Shown here one piece after another: positions 33,383 to 41,637 of a stretch of 64,000 nt of DNA. Source of the DNA: an uncultured Sutterella sp. (lineage in GTDB: Bacteria > Pseudomonadota > Gammaproteobacteria > Burkholderiales > Burkholderiaceae_F). The DNA lies in assembly GCA_900545275.1 (NCBI GenBank), contig UQYG01000003.1, positions 124,001-188,000 on the forward strand, written 5' to 3'. Numbering within the stretch: the stretch's first letter is position 1; the number at the start of each line of letters is the position of its first letter. A program made the position numbers and the translations under genes. The notes beneath the pieces were generated by a model that saw only the letters and a list, made by a program, of their open reading frames with translations, was not told the DNA's origin and made no database searches.

Positions 33383-36300
33383 TTAGGTCTTGTCGTCCCG
33401 CAGCACGTCGCTTTCCGTTACCCGCACGAAGTCCTCCCGGATCGCCGCCAAAAAGGGCGACTCCCGGCACGAGTAGCCCCAGTCGTTCTCAAGGGGCAGG
33501 GTGATCGTGATTGTCTTCTTGGCGCGCGAGAGCGCGACGTAGAACTTGCGCGCGTCCTCCTCCTTGGCTTCGGGGGTGGAACTCTTGAAGAAGGGATAGA
33601 CGCCGTCCCTCACGTCGGCGATCACGACGTTGTCGAATTCGAGCCCCTTCGCCTTGTGCACGGTCGAGAGAAAGACGCGGTCGCGCACGACGTCGCTCGA
33701 GCAGAGGTCCGCTTCCTTGAGCGAATTGATATGGACGAGATAGCGCTGCAGCTGCGAGTAGAGCGTCCGGCTCTTCTCCTTTTCGATCAGCACGCGGTCG
33801 AGATAGGCGTAGAGAAGCGGAAGCTTCTTCCTGATCTCGTCGATCTGGTCTTGCACTTCCGTGTGGTTCGGCAGGCTCTCGATGAATTCGCGCAGCACCT
33901 GCACGAGAATCGCCGGGTCTTCGGGGGACTGCGGGCGGTAGCTCAGGTTTCGGTGCTCTTCGTAGATTTCCGAAAGGGCGCTTCGCAAGGTCTGCGACAT
34001 GTTGCGGATCGAAGGCCGGAGCAGAAACTTTCTCTGCTTTTCGACGAGGGGGCGAGCGAGCTCGTAGAAGTGCGCCAAAAGCCCTTCGGTCGCGGCGACG
34101 TCGTCGTCGGCCTTGTGCGAATTCACGCCCTCGACCCCGAGGATGCGGATGAGGTCCTTGAGTTTGTGGGACGGCAGGCGCTTCAAACCCTTTTCGCGGC
34201 AGATGACGCGCTCCAGGGCATAGGAGAGGCGAAGCGTGTCGTAGCGCTTCATGAGCTCCCCGCGGGCGTAGGCGCGCGGGAGCGCGGAGACGTCGACGTC
34301 GTCGTCGAAGGCCTTTTTCATGCGGTCCTTCAGGACCGCGTACTGGGCGTTCACGATGTTGACGTCGTACTCGACGTTGTGCCCGACGACCGGGGCGTCG
34401 CCCACGAAGGCGAGGAACTTCTTGAAGGCGAGGACGGGAGGAAGGAGCGATCCGCGGGCCTTCTCGGCTTCGTACACCTCCACCATCGGGTTCGGAATGT
34501 TGCCGAGCATCTTGGGGATCTCGCGCTCGGTCTTCAGAAAGAGCTCGAGTTTTTCGACGCATCGGCCGCCCCGGAGTTTGCGGGCCGCGATCTGAATGAC
34601 GTCGTCAAGACCCACTTCGAGCCCCGTCGTCTCCGTGTCGAAGACGACGAGTTCGCCCCAATAGGCTCGGGTGAAGTCGTCGAGCAGACTCATGGGCTCT
34701 TCGGGATTTTCCGCCGAATAGTGAAGCAGGTCCGAAGGAAGAAGACCGTAGTCGGGGAATTTGCGCGCGAGATAGTCGCGGATGCGCTTCAACGTCGTGT
34801 CCTTTCGCGTGAGGCGCGAGATGAGCTGCGCCCACGGAGCCGTCTGAAAGTCGTCCTTCAGGATTCCGAGGTAGGCCTTGGCGGTCTTCAAAACATTCAT
34901 GCGGAAGAGGTCGCTGCCCGAAATCTTGAAGTGCTCGACCTTCTTTTCCTTGAGGCGGTCGCTCAGGGTGTCGGCCATCGCGTTCGAAGGCACGAGTACG
35001 GCCGTCGTCTCGCCCTCGGGCGCGCGGAGGGCAAGCTCGCTCAAAAGCTCGATCTGGTCCTTCGCGTCGCAGGCGGCGAGAAGCCGAAGCGCTCCCTTGG
35101 GGGCCTTCGAAATCTTTTCGGCGCGGGGCAACAGAGCGGGATCGGCGTCGAGCTCGTTGACGGCGAACTTGTTGAAAAGATCCAGGAGATACGAGGGCGA
35201 CCGGAAGTTTCGGTGCAGGTGATGCACTTCGTGCGTGCGGCTCAAGGCCTGAAGCCTCTCGAGCTTCGCGCCGATGAAGGAGAAGATCGCCTGCTGTTCG
35301 TCGCCAAAGAAGACGCAGACGCTTAACGGCTGCTTCTCGTCCCAAAGCCGCTCGACGATCGCGAGCTGAAGGGGCGAAAGATCCTGCACTTCGTCCACCT
35401 GAATCCAGGGGTAGCGTTTCACGAAGGAGCGCTTGTCCGTCAAAAAGAGCCAAGCTTTCAAAAGTAGGTCATTGAAGTCGAGCAACTCCTGCGACTCCTT
35501 GTAGGCGAGGTAGTCGCGGGCGATCGTGTCGACGCGGTCCTCGTCCATCTTCGGATTGCGGTTTTCGTCGTACGCGACGAGTCCGAAGGCGGCGAGGAGT
35601 TTAAAATTCCTTTGGTTCACTTCCGGCGCGGGCGACTGCTGGATCGTCTCCTCGGGAAAGCCGCGGTTCCTCTGCAGGAGTTCCGCCGCGCGCTGCTGAA
35701 TGAAGTCGGCGACGAAGCCGGGGAGGGGATCTTCCGGAAGGGGAAGCCCTTCCGACGCGGGCGGGCGGTCTTCGAGGAGGCGTTCTCGAACGAGCGAGTC
35801 GATCACTTCGCGCGCGTCGTCTTCGTCGAGGATGGTGGCGGTTTCGGGAACGGCTTCGCTCTCGAACAAGAGTTTCGAGCAGAAGCGGTGGAGGTTTCCG
35901 ACGTAGAGCTCTCCCATGCTGCGCTCGGGAAAGTTCTCGACGATTCGCTCCTGCATGCCGCGGGCCGCGCGGTTCGTGAACGTGAGACAGAGCATGTCGG
36001 TGAGCGCGACGCCCGATTCGAGGGCGCGGCGCACGCGCTCCGTCAGAATCTCGGTTTTTCCGCAGCCCGGAGGGGCGAGCACCAGGTGGCGTCCGCTTTG
36101 AAGGCCGATCGCCTCTTCCTGATGTCTGTCGAAGACGATCTTTCGCTTCTCGCCCTTGGCGTTCGTGCGCACGGTTTCAAGCGGCTGAAAGTCGGGGTAG
36201 GGGGCGGACGGATCCCGGCAGGAGAGAAGCCAGCGGGCGATGTCGTAGCCGTGGCGAAGACAGGTCTCCGCGTCCTCCTTCGTGCGGATTTCGTAGTGCC

Positions 36301-36610
36301 GCTCGTAGGGGACGGAGGTGAGGAGGTCGTTCACCTGAAAGTGCGAGGCCTTGTTGCCGTAGCGCTGCAGGAGCGAAAAGCTCGCCGCGGTTTTGCGGGG
36401 GACGACGATCGCGAAGTCGTCGCGGCGCATGAGGGCCCCGAGACCCTCGTCGTCGTCCGTCACGCGAAAGACCGTTTTGAGGACGCCTTCGGCGAACTGC
36501 CGCATCCCCTGGACGCTCTCGCGGTAGTGACGGTCGCGGAACAGGTCTTCGCAGTGCTCTCCGAGGGCGGAGAGTTCCGGATAGTACGGGGCGAGCGGTT
36601 TGAAGTTCAT
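33383..36610 (-). CDS. UvrD-type helicase with embedded DEDDh exonuclease and N-terminal DUF4145-like domain
   Basis: A 1075-residue repair or defence protein. Residues 1-130 are a DUF4145/HsdR-N-like helical domain (MRQFAEGVLKTVF, GNKASHF). The SF1 helicase follows: Walker A LVLAPPGCGKTEI at 177-189, LTFTNRAARGMQER, Walker B VDEVQDLSPLQ at about 415, and FFGDEQQAIFSF. A DEDDh exonuclease is inserted at about 650-840 (VVFDTETTGLE, VGHNVEYDVN, HKADDDVAAT). The helicase then closes with STVHKAKGLEFDNVVIADV and YVALSRAK. The ATG at 36610 (MNFKPLAPYY) is used. Confidence 0.85.
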   Translation of the reverse strand: MNFKPLAPYYPELSALGEHCEDLFRDRHYRESVQGMRQFAEGVLKTVFRVTDDDEGLGALMRRDDFAIVVPRKTAASFSLLQRYGNKASHFQVNDLLTSVPYERHYEIRTKEDAETCLRHGYDIARWLLSCRDPSAPYPDFQPLETVRTNAKGEKRKIVFDRHQEEAIGLQSGRHLVLAPPGCGKTEILTERVRRALESGVALTDMLCLTFTNRAARGMQERIVENFPERSMGELYVGNLHRFCSKLLFESEAVPETATILDEDDAREVIDSLVRERLLEDRPPASEGLPLPEDPLPGFVADFIQQRAAELLQRNRGFPEETIQQSPAPEVNQRNFKLLAAFGLVAYDENRNPKMDEDRVDTIARDYLAYKESQELLDFNDLLLKAWLFLTDKRSFVKRYPWIQVDEVQDLSPLQLAIVERLWDEKQPLSVCVFFGDEQQAIFSFIGAKLERLQALSRTHEVHHLHRNFRSPSYLLDLFNKFAVNELDADPALLPRAEKISKAPKGALRLLAACDAKDQIELLSELALRAPEGETTAVLVPSNAMADTLSDRLKEKKVEHFKISGSDLFRMNVLKTAKAYLGILKDDFQTAPWAQLISRLTRKDTTLKRIRDYLARKFPDYGLLPSDLLHYSAENPEEPMSLLDDFTRAYWGELVVFDTETTGLEVGLDDVIQIAARKLRGGRCVEKLELFLKTEREIPKMLGNIPNPMVEVYEAEKARGSLLPPVLAFKKFLAFVGDAPVVGHNVEYDVNIVNAQYAVLKDRMKKAFDDDVDVSALPRAYARGELMKRYDTLRLSYALERVICREKGLKRLPSHKLKDLIRILGVEGVNSHKADDDVAATEGLLAHFYELARPLVEKQRKFLLRPSIRNMSQTLRSALSEIYEEHRNLSYRPQSPEDPAILVQVLREFIESLPNHTEVQDQIDEIRKKLPLLYAYLDRVLIEKEKSRTLYSQLQRYLVHINSLKEADLCSSDVVRDRVFLSTVHKAKGLEFDNVVIADVRDGVYPFFKSSTPEAKEEDARKFYVALSRAKKTITITLPLENDWGYSCRESPFLAAIREDFVRVTESDVLRDDKT

Positions 36611-36867
36611 GACGGTGTCCTTTCTTTTTGCGGCGGCGGAGAGTTGGTCGGGCCGTCGCAACGGGTGGAGGACATTTTATCAGGCGGGGACGGGCGGTCT
36701 TTGCGGGCGGGGGGCAAGGATCACTGGGGAGAACGTCGCGAAGGAACGAGTGAATTGCGAAGGCGTCGTGCGGGCGAGCCTCCGTTTGGCTTCGCTTTGA
36801 ATTTTCCCGTGAGGGAGCGGGGGCGGGGGCCGGCGTGTCGGGGCGGCGTCGGAGGTGAATTGGAGGG

Positions 36868-37161
36868 TTAGGCCCCTCGGCCGCTACGGTCGGATTCGCC
36901 CGGAACGGCCACCTCCACGGAGGACCAAAGCCAGTCGGCCCATTCCGGATGTTCTTGGAGGAGGACTTTCGGGGAAGAGGGTTGCGGAACGAATCCTCCG
37001 TCTTCGAGCACGGCTTCGAGCCAGAGTTCGGCCGATTCCTTGGCGTTGGCGTGCGCCTCTTCGAGCGTGTCGCCCGCGGAATAACAGCCGGGGAGGTCCG
37101 GGACGATGACGCCGAAGGCGTGGGTTTCGTCTCCGGGTTCGATGGCGATGGGGTAGCGCAT
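36868..37161 (-). CDS. hicB: HicB-family antitoxin, orphan
   Basis: A 97-residue HicB-like protein. The signature is FGVIVPDLPGCYSAGDTLEEAHANAKESAELWLEAVLEDG, the partial RNase H fold. HicA toxins are small dsRBD-like proteins encoded directly beside HicB. The 90 bp upstream cannot hold one and none follows. The C-terminus is longer than in minimal HicB proteins, but no clear helix-turn-helix is seen. It may be a relic or a free antidote. Confidence 0.82.
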   Translation of the reverse strand: MRYPIAIEPGDETHAFGVIVPDLPGCYSAGDTLEEAHANAKESAELWLEAVLEDGGFVPQPSSPKVLLQEHPEWADWLWSSVEVAVPGESDRSGRGA

Positions 37162-37203
37162 GAGGGATTTCTCCTTGTGTTGCGGGTGTGTACGGGTGAA
37201 AAA

Positions 37204-37237
37204 AGAGCGCCCGGTTTTGATGCGGGCGCTCTGCTCA
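37204..37237 (-). terminator. terminator of autotransporter 1
   Basis: GAGCGCCCG and CGGGCGCTC form a 9-bp stem. On the minus strand it is followed by TTTTTTC. Confidence 0.85.
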
Positions 37238-37253
37238 GTCAGACGATCGGAAA

Positions 37254-40200
37254 TCAGAAGTTCCAGGTTGCGCCGACGTTGACGGTCCAGGTGTTTTCCT
37301 TATCGCCGCCGAAGTCATGTTTCGCGGCCGCCCAGAGGCGGGAATCCGGACCCGTTTCCCAGGTCATGCCGAAGACGGTGTCCCACCAGGTGTCGTCGCC
37401 CGAGATGTCGTAGCGCACCGTTTCGTCGATGCCCGTCATCGTGCCGTCGCGGTCGCCCAGCCACTCGTGGAAGACGTCCGCACCCGCCCACACACTCATG
37501 TGGCGGCCGGCGTCCGACGTCAAGACCTTGCCCATGCGCACGCCGAAGCGTCCGATCAGGCTCTGCGTGTCGTCCGTGTCGACGCGGATGCCGTGGTTCG
37601 TCTTGTAGTCGTAGTCGGTGATGTAGGTGTACTGCAACTGGACTTCCGGCTCGATCCACCAGGCGCTCGACGACTCGAAGCGGTGGCCCGCTTCAAAGGA
37701 CGCAGCCGCGGCCCAGTAGTCGAAGTTCCCCTTCATGTCGTAGACCGTGCCGTTGTAGCGCGTGTAGGCGACGTTCGTTTCGGCGTCGTACCAGCCTGCG
37801 CGCAACACGGCGTCGTAGTAGACCCCGTTGTCGCCCATGTAGGTCTGATAGGCGCTCAGACGATAGCGGTCGGCTTCGGATTCGCCCGAGAGGTTGTCGT
37901 AGTCGACGTCGCCCTGCGCGACGTCCAACGCCGCGCCGCGGAAGAGCTTGCCGCCTTCTTCGGGTTTCATCCATTCGTAGCCGAACTGGAAGCCGTCGGT
38001 TTCGGCCGTGAAGCCGTCGAGACCGAAGCGGTCGTGCGTGTAGCGCACCCACCAGCCGTCTTCCTTCGTGGCGTTGAAGGTCATTTCGCCGCGGCGGTCG
38101 CGAAGGGTTTCCATCGTGGTCGCCATGAGGTAGCCCAAGTTGGCGGCGAGTTCCGTCGTGCCGATCACGGCCATGTCCTTGCGGTTTTCGGCTTCGCCCG
38201 TGATGAACCAGTTGACGTTTTGGTCGTGCCAGTCGAGGCCCTGGTCATACGTGTAGCTGCCGTCGTAATAGCCCAGACCGTCTTCTCCTTCCGTTTTTTC
38301 GTCCTTCACGACGCGGTAGGCCGTGTAGGTCGTGCGGCCTTCGCCGTAGGATTCGGCGGTGACGTTCACCGAGTCCGGAACGCGGGCCACCTGGATGTAG
38401 GTGAGCGGCTTGTTCGGATCGATCGTGAGCTTGTGCTCGTCGCCGATGCCGTCGTTCCAGAGGACGAGGTTGAGGTCGAAAGTCTGTCCCTCACGCTTGA
38501 TGTTGTCAGCGCCGCGCATTTCGTCGACGATCACGAGGTCGTGGTGCTTCGCGTCCCTCGCGTAGATGCGGAAGTTGCCCCACTTCCCGTTGAGCGCCTG
38601 AACGCGGAACTTCTTGATGCCGTTGCCATTGGCGTCCTCGACTTCAATCGTTTCGCCCGGGCGGATCAAGCCGAGGTCTTCCTGTGCCGTCGACATCTGG
38701 AAGTCACGGCGCAGGTAGGAGAGGTCCACCGTGCCGCCGTCAAGCTTCAAGTGATAGACGCCGGCGTCGACGGTCGTGTAAGTTTGGTGCCCCTGATCAT
38801 CCCTGGGCTTTTCGTTCGCCACTTTGATGGAGTCGGGAACCTCCCCTTCTTTGAGATGGTCGAGGCGATCAAGATCGTTGATCTTTCCCGAATCAACAGA
38901 TTCCCCATCCGCCGGGACCGGTTGGTTCGCGGGCTCGTAACTTCCGTTCTCGGCTTTGACGTGCAGGTTGTACTGGTCGGACGTGTCGTAGTACTCGTAG
39001 CCGGTGTTGACGGTGCCGTAATCGTTGTTGCCGGTTTCGTCGAAAAATTCCTGATACAGGAAGTCGTAATTCCAACCCTTCCAGTCCATCGTCGGATACC
39101 ACACGGCGCCGCCGGAGATGCTCAGGTTGACCGTGCCGCCGAGCGTCAGACTTTCCGCTTTGTACTGTTCGTCCTGCCAGTCTTTAAACGACTGATATTG
39201 CTCGATGGCTGAGGTGCCCTCATACGTCTCTTTCTTTACGGCTTCCTCGTCCCCGACGCGGTGACGTTCATAGACGTTCCCGACCAGGGTGGAGTTTTCG
39301 TGCGAGAGCGTCAGATTGACCGTGGCGCGCGTGACCGTCCCGTTCATGTAGTTCGGATGGTAGTCGTTGCCCGGATCACCGTTCAGTGAGATAAAGGTGT
39401 TGGAGCCCGCGCCGTCGCCGTTTTTCACGGCCGCGACGACGTCGCCGCGGATGTCGAGCCAACCGTTGTTATCAGGGCTGTCCGTCACGGTGATCACTGA
39501 ATCGTTGGCCGCGAGAATCGAGCCGCGCAGATGCTGATCCGCTTTGACGATTTCGTTTCCGCCGGTCGCAATCTCGAGGTAATCCTCAATTTGCCCCCTC
39601 ATATCCTCAAAGGCGGTGTCATCGAGATACCCGTTTTCGCCGAAAAGCGGCTTTTCCTGAGGTTCAGCTTCGGGATTGTTGAGCGAATGCCCGCTTCCGA
39701 CGGTGACCGGAGCGGAACCATCATAGTTGTCCGACCAACCCCAGATACGGTTCACGCCCCCTCCGGCGGTAAACGTGATTTTCCCGGACTTCAAAGGATC
39801 GAGAATGCCCAGAGTCGAGGCGGAGGTGAGGGCGCTCACGATGTGGTGCTTGTCGCGGCCCTTCACGAGTACGTCGCCGCCCTGCTCGAATATGACGTTG
39901 CCGCCTTCGTTCGTGAGGACGCCGAAAACTTCGTGCAGTCGACCGAGGTGTTCTTCAAAGCCGTCGTCCTTAGACGAGACGGCTGTCACGCTCACGACGG
40001 AACGTTCTTGGAAGTCAATGCGGCCGTAATTGTCGAGATAGGCGTAGGTGACGCCTTCTGCGAGATTGGTCGTATAGTCGCCATTTTCTTTCGTGAAGAG
40101 CTTGTCAAAGAGCCCTTGTCCCTCTGTAACCGGTTCGTTAGAAACAGCGCCAAATCCGGCCACAACACCGGCTGCGATGTATTCGCCGGCCGTACCGGAA

Positions 40201-40985
40201 GGGAGCTCATCTTCCGGACCGGAAAGGACGGTGAAATCGAGCGAGGCAGTCTCAATGTTCGGATACGTAAATTGGAAGTCGCTTACGAGGAAAGTCTCGT
40301 CGGCGAAGGTCATCCAACCGCGCTTGTTCAATACCGAGAGGCCGAGCATCGCCTCGCCGTCTCCCGCATTTGTCGAACTTACGCGGGAATTCCTCGTGAC
40401 AATGGCGATCTGACTTCCTCCTTCGGCAGCCTCGAAGGTGAAGCGCTTTAAAAACTGGTCGGCGGAGGTATCCGCATTGCTGAGCGCACCCTGTCGGAAG
40501 TTGGCGATGGCCGGACCGTAGGGGCTGAAATTCTCGTCGTCGGGTTTAATGTTGTCATACCCGAAATCCCAACCAAGATTGAAGTCACCCGTATCGTTCG
40601 TGACGGTGAGCGTACCGTGCTGAAAATTTTCGATGGTGTTGGAACTGACTGAGTACAAATCGTTGGGCCGCTCGGGGTACCACCACTGAACGGCAGTGCG
40701 GATCGGGTCGGTCTCGTCACAGCCGTCGACAGTGAAGAGAGCGCCGCTCTCATTCAGCCATTCAAAACCGTTCGCATTCGAGATGCGGTCGAGATTGAGG
40801 ACGACGTCGGCATGGCCAACAACCAGATCTTTGTTGGGCTCAACAAAGGCAACGTGGTCGGCCGCAAAGACTGAGGAGCTCGCGGCCGCGGCAAAAACTG
40901 CAGCAACGGCCACGGCGATCGGCGCAAAGCTGAATGTCTTCGGGGCGGGGATGCCTGAACGGGGGGATGCGGAAAGATGGTTCAT
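37254..40985 (-). CDS. autotransporter 1 (type Va-like surface protein)
   Basis: A 1243-residue protein. A long signal region (MNHLSASPRSGI, then SFAPIAVAVAAVFAAAASSSVFAA) leads into a passenger of about 950 residues rich in Gly, Asn, Asp and Thr, as in beta-helix passengers. The last 260-280 residues form an autotransporter barrel: WVRYTHDRFGLDGFTAETDGFQ, FEAGHRFESSSAWWIEPEVQL, LIGRFGVRMGK and the terminal NVGATWNF. No protease triad was recognised. The start at 40985 is used, since upstream residues do not look like a signal peptide. Confidence 0.88.
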   Translation of the reverse strand: MNHLSASPRSGIPAPKTFSFAPIAVAVAAVFAAAASSSVFAADHVAFVEPNKDLVVGHADVVLNLDRISNANGFEWLNESGALFTVDGCDETDPIRTAVQWWYPERPNDLYSVSSNTIENFQHGTLTVTNDTGDFNLGWDFGYDNIKPDDENFSPYGPAIANFRQGALSNADTSADQFLKRFTFEAAEGGSQIAIVTRNSRVSSTNAGDGEAMLGLSVLNKRGWMTFADETFLVSDFQFTYPNIETASLDFTVLSGPEDELPSGTAGEYIAAGVVAGFGAVSNEPVTEGQGLFDKLFTKENGDYTTNLAEGVTYAYLDNYGRIDFQERSVVSVTAVSSKDDGFEEHLGRLHEVFGVLTNEGGNVIFEQGGDVLVKGRDKHHIVSALTSASTLGILDPLKSGKITFTAGGGVNRIWGWSDNYDGSAPVTVGSGHSLNNPEAEPQEKPLFGENGYLDDTAFEDMRGQIEDYLEIATGGNEIVKADQHLRGSILAANDSVITVTDSPDNNGWLDIRGDVVAAVKNGDGAGSNTFISLNGDPGNDYHPNYMNGTVTRATVNLTLSHENSTLVGNVYERHRVGDEEAVKKETYEGTSAIEQYQSFKDWQDEQYKAESLTLGGTVNLSISGGAVWYPTMDWKGWNYDFLYQEFFDETGNNDYGTVNTGYEYYDTSDQYNLHVKAENGSYEPANQPVPADGESVDSGKINDLDRLDHLKEGEVPDSIKVANEKPRDDQGHQTYTTVDAGVYHLKLDGGTVDLSYLRRDFQMSTAQEDLGLIRPGETIEVEDANGNGIKKFRVQALNGKWGNFRIYARDAKHHDLVIVDEMRGADNIKREGQTFDLNLVLWNDGIGDEHKLTIDPNKPLTYIQVARVPDSVNVTAESYGEGRTTYTAYRVVKDEKTEGEDGLGYYDGSYTYDQGLDWHDQNVNWFITGEAENRKDMAVIGTTELAANLGYLMATTMETLRDRRGEMTFNATKEDGWWVRYTHDRFGLDGFTAETDGFQFGYEWMKPEEGGKLFRGAALDVAQGDVDYDNLSGESEADRYRLSAYQTYMGDNGVYYDAVLRAGWYDAETNVAYTRYNGTVYDMKGNFDYWAAAASFEAGHRFESSSAWWIEPEVQLQYTYITDYDYKTNHGIRVDTDDTQSLIGRFGVRMGKVLTSDAGRHMSVWAGADVFHEWLGDRDGTMTGIDETVRYDISGDDTWWDTVFGMTWETGPDSRLWAAAKHDFGGDKENTWTVNVGATWNF

Positions 40986-41590
40986 GGTGGTCCTTCTTGT
41001 GTTTTTTTGAGATTGATGTCCGGTCAAATGGAGAAGGGAAAAAAGCACGCGCACCCGGCCGGCCCGAAACTCTTGCAAGGCGACCGCGGCGGGGATCGTT
41101 GGGAAAACGCTCCGGGGCGACGTGCGCGGTGCAAACTCCGGAACTTGCAGGATGGTTTGTTGTTTTTCCATGCGCGCTAGGCGAATTTCGGGATTCGCCT
41201 TCGCATGAAGAAATTTTCGCAGTTTCCGTTTGGTTCACACACCGCAAAAACCCTATGAGGCAGTTGTTTTTACGGGTTTCTTGATGCGAATCTCCTTCTG
41301 TAAAGAAAATGTTTGATCTTAATCATGATCAAATATTGGGACAAATGTTTAAAAAGCGGACCGGGAAAATGTAACGACACCACATGTCGTAAGTGTCTGC
41401 AGGAGAGGAGGAAATCTGCGGGGTACGGCGTGGTTAGGACAAGGTTTTGTCTGAACGCTCGGATTGGGGAGAGATTGCGAGAGGGGAGGCCGTAGTGGGG
41501 GCGAGAGAGTCTTTTGAGGTCGAAGCGTGAGTCGCGCCTGGAAAAGACGCGGATCGCGTGGTTGGCGCGGTCCGTGAGGGAGAGGAAGAA
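40986..41590. other. intergenic region between the two autotransporters
   Basis: About 600 bp without a convincing gene. It holds an FNR/CRP-like palindrome at 41312-41333 and AT-rich DNA that could carry the promoter of autotransporter 1. Confidence 0.5.
41312..41333. promoter_or_regulatory. FNR/CRP-like palindrome
   Basis: TTTGATC-(8)-GATCAAA is a perfect inverted repeat. Within it TTGATCTTAATCAT matches nine of the ten conserved bases of the FNR box TTGAT-N4-ATCAA. The nearest gene in the right direction is autotransporter 1, 330 bp away, which is long for a leader, so its target is uncertain. Confidence 0.4.
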
Positions 41591-41622
41591 AGGCGGCGTT
41601 CGGCCGATGAGGTGACGCCGCT
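41591..41622 (-). terminator. terminator-like hairpin after autotransporter 2
   Basis: On the minus strand GCGGCGT pairs with ACGCCGC and is followed by CTTTCTT. It is about 15 bp after the stop. Confidence 0.55.
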
Positions 41623-41637
41623 TTTCTCGGGGGAGGA

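Noticed and set aside
39531..40451. Plus-strand frame of 306 codons opposite autotransporter 1
   Set aside because: Antisense to a continuous passenger domain with signal peptide and barrel; no family pattern.
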